Positions 51,309 through 59,288 of a DNA stretch of 64,000 nucleotides are shown piece after piece. The notes under the pieces were generated by a model. It did not search any database. It saw only the letters and a list, made by a program, of their open reading frames with translations, and was not told the origin of the DNA. Both the position numbers and the translations under genes were made by a program. Numbering within the stretch: the first letter of the stretch is position 1; each line of letters starts with the position of its first letter. This DNA is from Nitrososphaerota archaeon (lineage in GTDB: Archaea; Thermoproteota; Nitrososphaeria; Nitrososphaerales; Gagatemarchaeaceae): assembly GCA_027886885.1 (NCBI GenBank), contig JAPCJP010000001.1, forward strand, positions 83,718 to 147,717, in the 5' to 3' direction.

Positions 51309-52001
51309 CTACTTGCCGTCCAGGAGACTGGTGTTCATCTGGGCGATCCCCGTCACTAGCACCTGAGCAAAGATCGATGCTTTGACGCACCCTGACGCGA
51401 AGAACCCTGTATAGTCCGAAGGAGTGACCGCCTGGCTGTCGGTGGTGACCGCGAAAGGTATCAACGAAGGGCAGCTTCCAGTGAAGCTGAGCGAGTAGAA
51501 GCCGGTCGCGTTTTTCGAGGCCGTGACCGAATACACCACGGTGAAGGAGTCCCCACTCGCTAACGGGAGGTCGACCGAGGGCGGGTCCGTAGACTCAGTC
51601 AGCCCGGGCGCAAGATGTGAGGAGTAAAAGTATTCGGAGCCCTCTCCGTTAGAGTTGTTCTCATAGGTTGCGTTGACCACGTAGATACTCGAGGTGAGCC
51701 TGAGCGGGCTGACGCTGGGGCTCAGGGGGGTGGAGTCGTTCAGGGTGTAGGTCACACAAATCAGCCCCGTCGAACCGGGAAGAATGACGAAGAGCCTGGA
51801 CTGGTTGCCTGCCTCCTGGGTCGGTAGCCCTCCAGAGAAGGTCGTCGTGCAGTTCGAGGGGACCGCTCCTGTCGATTCGGAGGTGCTCAGGTTCGCGGAG
51901 ACCTTGCCGGCCGACCCAAAGTCAAGGTCGGCTAGGGCTGTCCCTGCCGCGGCGGCCACCAAGAGCACTACGAGGACGATTGCCGCGGATTCCCTCCTCA
52001 T
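51309..52001 (-). CDS. Secreted or membrane-anchored protein of unknown function
   Basis: The 230 aa protein begins with a clear signal sequence (MRRESAAIVLVVLLVAAAAGTALA) and continues with a Ser/Thr/Asn-rich extracellular-type domain with several N-x-S/T sites (NLST, NCTT, NDST, NATY, NNSN, NATG, NTSL) and four Cys, predicted mostly beta. No family is recognised. A TATA-like GATTATATTTCGG on the minus strand at 52020-52032 fits a leaderless start. N-glycosylation is plausible from the sequons but not shown. Confidence 0.72.
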   Translation of the reverse strand: MRRESAAIVLVVLLVAAAAGTALADLDFGSAGKVSANLSTSESTGAVPSNCTTTFSGGLPTQEAGNQSRLFVILPGSTGLICVTYTLNDSTPLSPSVSPLRLTSSIYVVNATYENNSNGEGSEYFYSSHLAPGLTESTDPPSVDLPLASGDSFTVVYSVTASKNATGFYSLSFTGSCPSLIPFAVTTDSQAVTPSDYTGFFASGCVKASIFAQVLVTGIAQMNTSLLDGK

Positions 52002-52112
52002 TGCCCCCTTCTAGGGCGGCCGAAATATAATCCTGCGCGTGTTTTGGTAAAGATTTGGGGTGGAAACAGCGTTTTCACAACCGTTATCTAGGGCCTGGAG
52101 GACGCAAAACCC

Positions 52113-52280
52113 ATGCAAAGCGACCCGCTCACCACGTTCAGCTCCCTCTGGAGAGCTTGTCTCAGAGACGATGACGACGTGGCAGAGTCCATAACCGTCA
52201 CCGCCGTCTCCTTCGCGCTTGGCATGGTGGCGAGCGTGGTTACTGTCTACTTCCTCGGCGCCGCCCACCTTCTGGTGTAG
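52113..52280 (+). CDS. Small single-helix membrane protein (55 aa)
   Basis: The frame encodes a polar head (MQSDPLTTFSSLWRACLR then four Asp) followed by one hydrophobic helix (about residues 28-53, AVSFALGMVASVVTVYFLGA). A TATA-like CGTTATCTAG lies at 52082-52091, 22-31 bases upstream, consistent with a leaderless message. The acidic head and single helix resemble small SecE/SecG-like or stress membrane peptides, but no family is recognised. It is short, so it could still be chance. Confidence 0.5.
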   Translation: MQSDPLTTFSSLWRACLRDDDDVAESITVTAVSFALGMVASVVTVYFLGAAHLLV

Positions 52281-52369
52281 GCGTCTACAATTTTCGACAC
52301 GTAGGTGAAAAGATTCTACTTCCCTTGCATTTACTGAATCTAGGCCGTATCGTGTATTGGTAATCCAAA

Positions 52370-52579
52370 ATGGGACGAAAGGCAGTACTCATCGGGTTCT
52401 GGTTGCTCGGATATGCCCTAGGCTTCTTCGCCTGGCTCGTTAGAGCGCCAGTCATCGCATGGGTCGAGAGCATCGGAGTGAGCTCGGACGTAGCAGGAGC
52501 TCTCATCACCGGTCTCGCCGGCTCTATCGTGATGCTGGTCGGGGTCATACTCTGGAGCTACCTCTCCTACAAGCCGTAG
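52370..52579 (+). CDS. Small two-helix membrane protein (69 aa)
   Basis: The protein has two hydrophobic helices (KAVLIGFWLLGYALGFFAWLV and VAGALITGLAGSIVMLVGVILWSYLSY) joined by a short loop, with a positively charged N-terminus. No known family is recognised. It lies just before a hairpin with a T-run that could end its transcript. The promoter is weak by eye (CATTTACTGA about 36 bases upstream). Membrane character and a clean stop near the terminator support a real gene. Confidence 0.6.
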   Translation: MGRKAVLIGFWLLGYALGFFAWLVRAPVIAWVESIGVSSDVAGALITGLAGSIVMLVGVILWSYLSYKP

Positions 52580-52585
52580 CTCCAA

Positions 52586-52621
52586 AGCTCTCACCCGAGA
52601 GAGGAGCTACTCTCCCTTTTT
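52586..52621. terminator. Shared terminator between convergent genes
   Basis: AGCTCTC-ACCC-GAGAG with a longer GAGCT arm at 52604-52608 forms a hairpin, and CTCTCCCTTTTT follows. It separates the 69 aa gene and the SpoIIM-like gene. Confidence 0.55.
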
Positions 52622-52623
52622 CA

Positions 52624-53421
52624 TCAACCACTCGTGGGCTCGGTAGCCCTAGAAGGCTGAACCTGCATCTGCGCTTCCTTCCTTATCTCAGAAAGACGCT
52701 TGTTCAGCCGGTAGACAAGGTAGGCTATGCCGATGAAGGGAATCCAGGTTAGGAAGGCGTTGAAAGCCCCCAACACTATCTCGGTCGTCTCGAACAGCGC
52801 GGCCACCGCGAGCATCACCGTAACGATGAGCACGTTGATCCCGAGTTGCCAGACCTCCTTCGTCATCCTTCCCTCATCCCCGCCCCTGGAGTTGCTGAGC
52901 ACTTTGATGATTGCGTAGAGCAGGTACAGCCCCTCAGCCGTAGCCACTGCGTAGGCCGGAAGCTCGAGATAGCTATGGGGTAGGATGAACAGGAGGATGA
53001 CGAGCACAGCTCCAGGCACGGGTTGAGGTTCGTTGAACGCGATGGCCAGGGAGACCCTTGCCGTCACGTACATCGAGATAGCGAAGAAGATCACACCCAG
53101 CCCCGGGATCATCTCTATGAGGGAAATCCTGTAGTTGTTGGTGAAGATGTCGTAGAACAGCTGGGGGCCGCTCGCGTGGCTGGTGGTGTTGCTGAGTTGG
53201 TTTGCCTGGCTGATGTAATAGCCCTTCTCCCCGGGGAAAAATGGAATGGAAGGGACGAGGAAGAGGACCCCGACCTCGATCAAGAAGAGCGTCAGGCAGA
53301 GCAGGAGCCCCCGGACAGCGTAATCCCTGACGGCGCGGTCCCAGCGAGATTGGCCTTCTAATTCCCCGGAGAGCTCGTTTTCCAAGTTTTCCATCCCAGA
53401 AGAGGCCACCAATGAGGGCAA
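52624..53421 (-). CDS. SpoIIM-like (DUF95) integral membrane protein
   Basis: The 265 aa protein has about five membrane helices: LLLCLTLFLIEVGVLFLV, then MIPGLGVIFFAISMYVTARVSLAIAF, GAVLVILLFILPHSYLELPAYAVATAEGLYLLYAI with the HSYLELPAY signature of SpoIIM-like proteins, and two more near the C-terminus. In bacteria SpoIIM belongs to the peptidoglycan-remodelling DMP complex; in archaea the role is unknown. Start is 53421 or ATG 53394 (MENLENELSGELEG); a TATA-like CTTATCGC at about 53425 favours the shorter one. Confidence 0.75.
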   Translation of the reverse strand: MPSLVASSGMENLENELSGELEGQSRWDRAVRDYAVRGLLLCLTLFLIEVGVLFLVPSIPFFPGEKGYYISQANQLSNTTSHASGPQLFYDIFTNNYRISLIEMIPGLGVIFFAISMYVTARVSLAIAFNEPQPVPGAVLVILLFILPHSYLELPAYAVATAEGLYLLYAIIKVLSNSRGGDEGRMTKEVWQLGINVLIVTVMLAVAALFETTEIVLGAFNAFLTWIPFIGIAYLVYRLNKRLSEIRKEAQMQVQPSRATEPTSG

Positions 53422-53520
53422 AAAGCGATAAGTGCCCTATTTGGGTTTCGGATTCCGGAGCGGGCCTTAATTTAGCTATTACACGGTGGCGGTCTTAACG
53501 ACTTTCATGCGAATACCAAG

Positions 53521-53530
53521 GTTTATTTTC
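53521..53530 (+). promoter_or_regulatory. TATA box of the 39 aa gene
   Basis: GTTTATTTTC is centred 26 bases before the ATG at 53552, an ideal distance for a leaderless message. Confidence 0.6.
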
Positions 53531-53551
53531 TAGTACATTGTATGGTACGGT

Positions 53552-53671
53552 ATGAGCACTGACGACAAAATCCGATATGGACTGGTTGCACTAGGCGGAG
53601 CGTCTGTTGTGATGACGGCCTTCGGGGTCCACATCAGCCCGCTAGCACTCGGCGGTATCGGGACAGGCTAA
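53552..53671 (+). CDS. Very small hydrophobic protein (39 aa)
   Basis: The frame is MSTDDKIRYGLVALGGASVV continuing to MTAFGVHISPLALGGIGTG, a charged head and one Gly/Ala-rich hydrophobic segment. It is short but has an ideal TATA box upstream and a hairpin plus multiple T-rich runs downstream (from 53672), so it looks like an autonomous transcription unit. No family is recognised. It may be a small membrane peptide, possibly highly expressed given its promoter and terminator. Confidence 0.55.
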   Translation: MSTDDKIRYGLVALGGASVVMTAFGVHISPLALGGIGTG

Positions 53672-53752
53672 GCAGCACTTTATTTTCTGCTTTCCTTCCC
53701 GTCCTACACTTTTCTCCTTTTTCGTTCGACCTCTTTTCTATTTTTCTTTTGC
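53672..53752 (+). terminator. Hairpin and T-rich tract after the 39 aa gene
   Basis: AGCAG-CACTTTATTTT-CTGCT is a small inverted repeat. Runs of T follow (CTTTTCTCCTTTTTCG, CTTTTCTATTTTTCTTTTG). This is a typical archaeal oligo-T termination zone. Confidence 0.6.
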
Positions 53753-53766
53753 GCTCCTGTTCTAAT

Positions 53767-54945
53767 CTATCCGGAGACTCTTACTTGAGCTTCAAGGACC
53801 TTGAACTTGGCCAGGAGTTCTTCCCTGTTGAATTTCCAGATTTTCGACTCCTCGTCGTAGAGCTGATAGGTGAGCGCGAATGCGACGGCGTTCCGCTGGT
53901 CCATGATATGGTAGGACGCTCTGTCTCGCACCGGCTTCATGACTCTTTCCAGGTATTCCATGCAGTCTAGCATCATCTCAGTAGGCACGATGAACTCCGA
54001 GAAGTAATCATACCCCGCGCCCTCCGCCCAGACCACGGGGAGACGGTCGAACGAACGCATTAGGTCCTTCCTCTCGGCGTCGGTCGGATTCTTGACCATG
54101 AAGTGAATGGCCACATAGCTGTGCGACTTGTGCTTGGCCCTGTCCGCCACCGGATCCCATCTGGATCCCATCCAGTTGATTCTGAATCCCTTCAACATCC
54201 CCTGGCCCATGACGTGCTCCTTCAGGTGCCAACACAGGGTCTTGTAGTTGATATCTACTCCGTCCGTTTTCTTTATCGACGCCTGTATCTCCTGTAGCTC
54301 TCTTGTCGCGTCCGTCACGAGCTCCTTTGTTATCAGGAGGTCGATCTTGTCAAACTTGACTTTCTCTGACACAGTAGGCGCTTGGAACGTGCTCTCTTTC
54401 TCCGCTTGCCCTTCTAGATCAAAGTCCCATCTACCAGAATTGAAGTCATAGTATTCCCCGTGCATGGGTATGTTGCGTATCCACCCAAGGTTGAAGACTT
54501 CGACCTTCTTGAAGACGCCCATCTGTCTAAGCTCATCGACGAATGTCAGGTACTCTCCGACAAGCTCCCTAGGAACGCTGCAGTTCACAGTATAACACTC
54601 CTCTGCGAGCGCCTTGGCGTAACTCACCACGTAGCAGAGCTCGTTCATGGTGAACATGAGCGGCCTCACATACTGCGCGTAGTCGTCACCAAAGCTCACT
54701 TTCAGCAAGATTCTCTGCAGCCCAAAAGCTTCGTGATTCGTGATACCTTGGATGGCGAAATCGTGCTCCTGGAGTTTCTTGTACCAATACCTCACCGTCT
54801 CCTTGTGCCTTCCCATCCTTCTCGCGATCTCGGGTATCTTCGGCCCGATCTTCGATATCTCCTTCACCATCAGCGCCATGTCGCTGTTGAGCTGCTTCGA
54901 GTCCTGTACTGGCACAGACGCGTCCTCAACTGGCGTCTCCATCAT
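53767..54945 (-). CDS. Double-module Lrp/AsnC-like transcription regulator
   Basis: The 392 aa protein seems to be two Lrp-like modules in tandem. The first has a helix-turn-helix IPEIARRMGRHKETVRYWYKKL (about residues 37-58) followed by an alpha-beta domain (LQRILLKVSFGDDYAQY, CYVVSYAKALAEECYTVNCSV). The second has a winged-helix-like region (FDKIDLLITKELVTDATRELQEI then KTDGVDINYKTLCWHLKEHV) and another sensor-like domain (HSYVAIHFMVKN, EFIVPTEMMLDCMEYLERVM). Lrp proteins are normally about 150 aa. A leader of about 100 bases is predicted from TTATTTATG (minus strand, 55068-55076). Confidence 0.75.
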   Translation of the reverse strand: MMETPVEDASVPVQDSKQLNSDMALMVKEISKIGPKIPEIARRMGRHKETVRYWYKKLQEHDFAIQGITNHEAFGLQRILLKVSFGDDYAQYVRPLMFTMNELCYVVSYAKALAEECYTVNCSVPRELVGEYLTFVDELRQMGVFKKVEVFNLGWIRNIPMHGEYYDFNSGRWDFDLEGQAEKESTFQAPTVSEKVKFDKIDLLITKELVTDATRELQEIQASIKKTDGVDINYKTLCWHLKEHVMGQGMLKGFRINWMGSRWDPVADRAKHKSHSYVAIHFMVKNPTDAERKDLMRSFDRLPVVWAEGAGYDYFSEFIVPTEMMLDCMEYLERVMKPVRDRASYHIMDQRNAVAFALTYQLYDEESKIWKFNREELLAKFKVLEAQVRVSG

Positions 54946-55336
54946 ATCGAGACCCTCCCTGGTGCCCCGTGGAGCATGCTGCAGCCTAGACCTACATGAA
55001 AGTCCATGTCATCACAGACCAAAAGCGCCTCATCTCCTAAAAGCAACACCTGAGGCCTCTCAGAGTTTACATAAATAACTTGCGCCTAATTCCTATATTT
55101 TGAGAATGACGTATTTTTAGTTCGTCAGAAGACGATGAATCTAGGCTAAAACCCATAAAAACTTCGACAGTTCTAGGCAAAAACCTAGGAATGACCACAT
55201 CGTCCCATGTATCCGCACATTGCGCCATCATTTGCCTATCTTTTTTGAACCCATTCCCATCGAGCCCAACCTCCCGGAAGAGTTCGCGGCCGGCGGGCGA
55301 CCAAAGCTAAAATAATCAACAGAGGCGCGCGATATT
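54946..55336. other. 391-base intergenic regulatory region
   Basis: This divergent region holds no gene that I can support. It has a TATA-like element for the regulator on the minus strand (about 55068-55076), two copies of a TCTAGGC-AAAACC element at 55140 and 55172, an imperfect GACG...CGTC palindrome at about 55109-55127, and a TATA box (CTAAAATAATC, 55307-55317) for the 41 aa gene. Confidence 0.5.
55140..55187. repeat. Two helix-phased copies of a 16-base palindrome-like element
   Basis: TCTAGGCTAAAACCCA at 55140-55155 and TCTAGGCAAAAACCTA at 55172-55187 match at 14 of 16 positions and start 32 bases apart, about three helical turns. The second copy is an inverted repeat (CTAGG-6-CCTAG). 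They look like paired operators. The adjacent Lrp-like gene encodes the obvious candidate binder; this is inference. Confidence 0.55.
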
Positions 55337-55462
55337 GTGGCACTGATCAGCGGAGACGCATTCTTCTCCTTTCTCTTCGAGGTGCTGCTTGTCATCGGCG
55401 TGGCCTACTTGCTGCTGCGGGTATACCGAGACAGAACGAGGAAGGTCCGGAAGCTAAGGTAG
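55337..55462 (+). CDS. Small single-helix membrane protein (41 aa)
   Basis: Starting at a GTG, the frame encodes MALISGDAFFSFLFEVLLVI then GVAYLLLRVYRDRTRKVRKLR: one hydrophobic helix and a strongly basic C-terminus, as in a membrane-anchored small protein with the basic tail inside. A TATA box, CTAAAATAATC, lies 20-30 bases upstream, supporting a leaderless GTG start. No family is recognised. Confidence 0.55.
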   Translation: MALISGDAFFSFLFEVLLVIGVAYLLLRVYRDRTRKVRKLR

Positions 55463-55476
55463 CCGACGCGACTCTC

Positions 55477-55767
55477 TCACGAGGTTGGAGAGGCGGTCGT
55501 CGTGGGTTCCGTCGTCGCCGGTTTTTCGGGAGGGGCGATGACCTCGAACGAGAAATCGATGTGCCCGCAGTTGAGGCAGGCATAGGCCTGGACCGGGATC
55601 GCCGCGCCGGTGATCGTCTTGCTCCCACCCTTCACCTTCGGGCGTCCCACGATGGGCATGTCGAAGTATGTGTTGTCGCCCAGACTCTCGAAGATGATTC
55701 TTCCAGCCTCCGCATAGCCGCACGAGAGACACTTCCTCTTCTTCTCCAGGTCTATCCTGACGGACAC
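55477..55767 (-). CDS. Small zinc-ribbon protein
   Basis: The 96 aa protein has two Cys pairs, CLSCG (near residue 13) and CLNCGH (near 63), 45 or so residues apart, forming a zinc ribbon. Between them are beta strands (RIIFESLGDNTYFDMPIVG, PVQAYACL). The C-terminal 15 residues are Pro/Thr-rich and probably disordered. Function is unknown; such ribbons bind nucleic acid or protein partners. It is divergent from the acetyltransferase-like gene by 150 bases. Confidence 0.72.
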   Translation of the reverse strand: MSVRIDLEKKRKCLSCGYAEAGRIIFESLGDNTYFDMPIVGRPKVKGGSKTITGAAIPVQAYACLNCGHIDFSFEVIAPPEKPATTEPTTTASPTS

Positions 55768-55917
55768 GGCAGAGATGTTGCTCCAAGCCGCAATAAACGT
55801 TAGCCTCCCATGATGGGAGCACGGCTCCTTTCACAACAACCTCCGTTGGCATGTGGAGCGGGGGACACGCGGCCGTCTCCCCGAACCCTTAAGCGAAACG
55901 AGACGCTCGGGCCGGGC

Positions 55918-56952
55918 GTGGCACCCGTTCCCCTCCGCGATGGCAGGATGGTAGAAGTGGAGGTAATGGACTACGAGGCGAGAGTCGCCAGTCCAGACCT
56001 GCTCAAGGTGAGAGACCTCATCCGACAGCCTCAGCAACCCTGGTTCTCGGAGGGAGAGAACACGCTCCTTAACCGTTCCGTCTCACGTGATGAGTTTACG
56101 GGGATCGGGACCGTCTATCTCATCGTCGCGAGGCTCGATGGAGAGCCTGTGGGAACGGCCTGGTACCAGACTGGAGACGAGAGGGGCGAGGTCGGTGCCT
56201 GCGCCTTCGTCTTCACCCATCCCTCCTACAGAGGGCTAGGGGTCGCCAACGCCGTCATGAGCAGACTGGTGTCCCATTTCGGGGAACGAGGTGGTCGAGT
56301 CGTCTACCTGGGGACGAGCGAGCCTCGGGCCCGGGAGGTCTACCAGCGGGTCGGCTTCAGGGTCTACAACGGCGTGGTCATGCGACACATGGGAAAGGAA
56401 GCCGAGGACCGAAGCTTCGACGAGGAGTTCTTCTCCAACGTCGGCGATGCAAGGATGAGAGACGCGACGTGGGGCGACCTGGCGCGGCTCACGGCCCTCT
56501 ATTCCTGCCCGCATCCGTGGTTCATCAAGGATTACGGGGAGAAGCTCTACTCGCATCCAACTCTACCACAGAAGAGGGCCCTGAGCGTCCCCATCTCGCT
56601 GTTCTTGCGGGCCGAGGAGGGGTCGAATCGCCTGATAGTCATGGAGAATCCCCGGGGGAGATTGGTGGGAGCCATGAGCATCTACCGGTCCGACGCCCTC
56701 AGAGGAGGACTATCGCTCGATTTTCTCGTCGTTCCATCCTATCTACAGCAGATGCGCGTCCTGCTCGAAGAAGGGTCCAGGATTGCACGGGGTCTAGGAG
56801 GTGGTCCGATCCGGGCCATCGTCTCCGATCTGGATGGGGGGAAGGAGGAGGTCCTGAGCGCCCTTGGCTTCCAGCCGGCTGAGCGGGTGACGCCTGAAGT
56901 CCTGCCGACGGGAACCGCTATAGGGATGCGGTCCTTCCAGGTCACCTCTTGA
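55918..56952 (+). CDS. GNAT-family acetyltransferase with two GNAT-like domains
   Basis: The 344 aa protein has an N-terminal GNAT domain (DLIRQPQQPWFSEGE, LIVARLDGEPVGTAWYQTGD, VFTHPSYRGLGVANAVMSRLV with the acetyl-CoA loop, RVGFRVYNGVVMRHM) and a second, more diverged one (LIVMENPRGRLVGAMSIY, LDFLVVPSYLQQMRVLLEEGSRIA, LGFQPAERVTPEVLPTG). I place the start at GTG 55918; CCCTTAAGCG at 55886-55895 fits as its TATA box. The frame is open upstream to 55810 but would overlap the divergent zinc-ribbon gene's promoter. Tandem GNATs occur in mycothiol-synthase-like enzymes; the substrate here is unknown. Confidence 0.78.
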   Translation: MAPVPLRDGRMVEVEVMDYEARVASPDLLKVRDLIRQPQQPWFSEGENTLLNRSVSRDEFTGIGTVYLIVARLDGEPVGTAWYQTGDERGEVGACAFVFTHPSYRGLGVANAVMSRLVSHFGERGGRVVYLGTSEPRAREVYQRVGFRVYNGVVMRHMGKEAEDRSFDEEFFSNVGDARMRDATWGDLARLTALYSCPHPWFIKDYGEKLYSHPTLPQKRALSVPISLFLRAEEGSNRLIVMENPRGRLVGAMSIYRSDALRGGLSLDFLVVPSYLQQMRVLLEEGSRIARGLGGGPIRAIVSDLDGGKEEVLSALGFQPAERVTPEVLPTGTAIGMRSFQVTS

Positions 56953-57065
56953 ATGTGTCTGGCTGGTCCTAAGCGAGATTGCGCGAGACGACCATCGCTC
57001 CCGTCCGCAATTCTACGAAATGAAGGTCGACCAACGAGGAGAAATCACCAGCGGGTTCCATGAAA

Positions 57066-57077
57066 CCTTAAATATTC
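57066..57077 (+). promoter_or_regulatory. TATA box of the EF-1A gene
   Basis: CCTTAAATATTC lies 37-48 bases before the ATG at 57114, giving a predicted leader of about 10-20 bases. AAGGT at 57101-57105 may serve as a ribosome-binding site. Confidence 0.6.
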
Positions 57078-57113
57078 ATAGAAAAAGTCCGATTTCGTTA
57101 AAGGTAATTTTCG

Positions 57114-58445
57114 ATGGCAGCCAAACCTCACCTGAACCTCATCGTAACAGGTCACGTAGACCACGGTAAGTCGACCAGCATGGGTCACTTTCTCTTCGAC
57201 CTCGGAGCGGTCGACCAGAGGACCATAGACGAGTTTGCAAAGGAATCCGAGAAGACCGGAGCGGGTGACAGCTTCAAGTATGCCTGGGTGCTGGACCAGC
57301 TCAAGGACGAGAGGGAGAGAGGTGTCACCATAGACCTCGCCTTCCAGAGGTTCGAGACCCCGAAGTACTTCTACACGCTCATCGACGCACCCGGCCACCG
57401 GGACTTTATCAAGAACATGATTACCGGCGCCTCCGAGGCTGACGCTGCCGTCCTCGTCGTCTCCGCCAAGACCGGAGAGAGGGAGACTGCACTCGGTCCT
57501 GGTGGACAAGCGAGGGAGCACGCGTTCCTCCTAAAGACGCTCGGCGTCAATCAACTAGTCGTGGCCATCAACAAGATGGACGACCAGACCGTCAAGTACT
57601 CCGAGAAGATGTACATGGATGCGAAGCAGGACGTCGAGAACCTGCTAAAGGCTTCGGGCTACAACACCTCAAAGATACGCTTTATCCCGATCTCCGGCTG
57701 GACAGGCGAGAACCTCGTCAAGCCTTCGACGAACATGGACTGGTACAAGGGGCCGACCATACTGTTGGCGCTCGACGAGTTCACCGAGCCGCCCAAGCCC
57801 ATCGAGAAGCCGCTCAGGCTCCCGATCCAGGACGTCTATACCATCACCGGTGTCGGCACGGTCCCCGTCGGCAGGATCGAGACGGGCAAGTTCAAGGTCG
57901 GCGACAGCGTCATGATAATGCCAGAGGGGCTCACCGCTGAGGTGAAGTCGATCGAGACCCACCACACTCCTATGCAGGAGGCCATGGCTGGAGACAACAT
58001 CGGGTTCAACCTCAGGGGCGTCTCCAAGACGGACTTCCACAGGGGTTCGGTCCTCGGTCCGGTCTCAAACCCACCAACCATCGCAAAGGAGTTCCTCGCG
58101 CAGATCATCGTGGTCTTCCACCCGACGGCCATCGCAGCCGGCTACACCCCGGTATTGCACGCCCACACCGCCCAGGTCGCAGCGACCATCACCGAGATAA
58201 TCGCAAAGATCGACCCCCGCACGGGCCAGCCGACGGAGGAAAAGCCCAAAACGATCAAGACGGGAGACTCGGCCATCGTGAAGATCACGCCGCTGCGTCC
58301 CATCGTGCTCGAGACCTTCAAGGATTACCCCGAGTTGGGGAGATTCGCCCTCCGGGACATGGGGTCAACCGTGGCCGCGGGAATCGTTCGAGAAGTTACG
58401 GTGAAGGGACAAGCCGAGAAAGAGAAGGCAGTTGCAAAGGCGTAG
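57114..58445 (+). CDS. tuf: Translation elongation factor 1A
   Basis: It carries aminoacyl-tRNA to the ribosome as a GTPase. The 443 aa protein has G1 GHVDHGKST (residues 13-21), the switch-I RGVTIDLAF region, G3 DAPGHRDF, G4 NKMD and the ISGW segment, followed by the two beta-barrel domains (GTVPVGRIETGKFKVG, HAHTAQVAATITEI, FALRDMGSTVAAGIVREV). It is archaeal type by length and the RERGVTID box. It stands alone: no rps10 follows and rps7 is 6.6 kb upstream. Confidence 0.98.
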   Translation: MAAKPHLNLIVTGHVDHGKSTSMGHFLFDLGAVDQRTIDEFAKESEKTGAGDSFKYAWVLDQLKDERERGVTIDLAFQRFETPKYFYTLIDAPGHRDFIKNMITGASEADAAVLVVSAKTGERETALGPGGQAREHAFLLKTLGVNQLVVAINKMDDQTVKYSEKMYMDAKQDVENLLKASGYNTSKIRFIPISGWTGENLVKPSTNMDWYKGPTILLALDEFTEPPKPIEKPLRLPIQDVYTITGVGTVPVGRIETGKFKVGDSVMIMPEGLTAEVKSIETHHTPMQEAMAGDNIGFNLRGVSKTDFHRGSVLGPVSNPPTIAKEFLAQIIVVFHPTAIAAGYTPVLHAHTAQVAATITEIIAKIDPRTGQPTEEKPKTIKTGDSAIVKITPLRPIVLETFKDYPELGRFALRDMGSTVAAGIVREVTVKGQAEKEKAVAKA

Positions 58446-58510
58446 ACTGCCCTCTCTTCATCTTTCGTCCCGAGTAGGGATATGCTTTGCGACATCATGA
58501 ATTGCGTTCA

Positions 58511-58885
58511 TCACAGCGATTCCATTCGCAATCCTTTCTCCGATCGCGTTAAATCGTAGCCCTCGAACTTCTTGAAGCTGAATTCCACAGAGATCGGACG
58601 CATCGCTACGCTCACCACCTCCTTAGTCACCGTCTCCGGTCCTGACACTTCGCTGTATTGGATCTTGTATCGCCTTCCGACAGTAATCTCCGGGAAGTAG
58701 CTCCGGACTTCTTTCATTGTCCTATCGACCGCAAAATCTTTCAAACTGAACCCAGCCTCCTCTTGAATATCCATGACGATGATCGCCTCCAGATACAGTT
58801 TCGTCTGTCGACCTTCCATCTTGTACGATGAGATTTCGACTTTGCAAAACGCTGTCGGCGCGTTATCTGAGACCATGAGCGACAA
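58511..58885 (-). CDS. Hypothetical protein, unknown function
   Basis: The 124 aa protein is not recognised. It looks alpha/beta with mostly strands (CKVEISSYKMEGRQTKLYLEAIIVMD, KIQYSEVSGPETVTKEVVSVAMRPISVEFSFKKFEG) and no membrane helix, zinc motif or nucleotide loop. The C-terminus ends GLRMESL. The start could be ATG 58885 or 58876. It lies convergent with the EF-1A gene at the edge of an AT-richer accessory region. Coding status rests on its length and composition alone. Confidence 0.5.
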   Translation of the reverse strand: MSLMVSDNAPTAFCKVEISSYKMEGRQTKLYLEAIIVMDIQEEAGFSLKDFAVDRTMKEVRSYFPEITVGRRYKIQYSEVSGPETVTKEVVSVAMRPISVEFSFKKFEGYDLTRSEKGLRMESL

Positions 58886-59073
58886 GCTCGCCTCTTCCTC
58901 CCTGGAGTCAGTAACAGAGTTCCATGTTCTTCTTCCCTTCAGCTTGGTATTCAGAGCTGGTTTGCGGCGCTCGCAGTCTGACTGCAGAGATCTAGTGGAG
59001 TGAACATTCTCTCGTTAAACAAACTAGCAACGCGTAATAAGCACCAACGAATCGACTTGCCCCGTGACTCGTC

Positions 59074-59277
59074 GTGAACTCACGAGCAACGGTCATTGTC
59101 ATCCCCTTCGCTATCTGGTTTCTGGTTGAAGGGTGGGAATTGGTTATGTCTTCTCAAGGCTCTTTCATTGACGAAATAGTTGGAGCCCTCCTAATCATTT
59201 GGAGTATCGCGACTGTTGTTGTTTCGATGGTTTTCGGGCTTCGTCAACTAAGGGGAAAGCGCGATACCACCAAGTGA
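59074..59277 (+). CDS. Small two-helix membrane protein (67 aa)
   Basis: The protein, from a GTG, has two hydrophobic helices (ATVIVIPFAIWFLVEGWELVM and IVGALLIIWSIATVVVSMVFGL) and ends with a basic RQLRGKRDTTK tail. No family is recognised. A TATA-like GCGTAATAAGC at about 59031-59041 is 33-43 bases upstream. It sits just before the transposase remnant. The membrane topology supports a real gene, but the region is an accessory one. Confidence 0.55.
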   Translation: MNSRATVIVIPFAIWFLVEGWELVMSSQGSFIDEIVGALLIIWSIATVVVSMVFGLRQLRGKRDTTK

Positions 59278-59288
59278 AGCAGGGGAGG

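Noticed and set aside
52011..52268. 85 aa minus-strand frame
   Set aside because: It lies over the 55 aa plus-strand gene, shows no domain or membrane segment, and has a composition typical of an antisense shadow.
55810..55917. Upstream extension of the tandem GNAT gene
   Set aside because: Composition is Arg/Pro/Leu-rich without GNAT features, and the TATA-like element at 55886-55895 lies within it.
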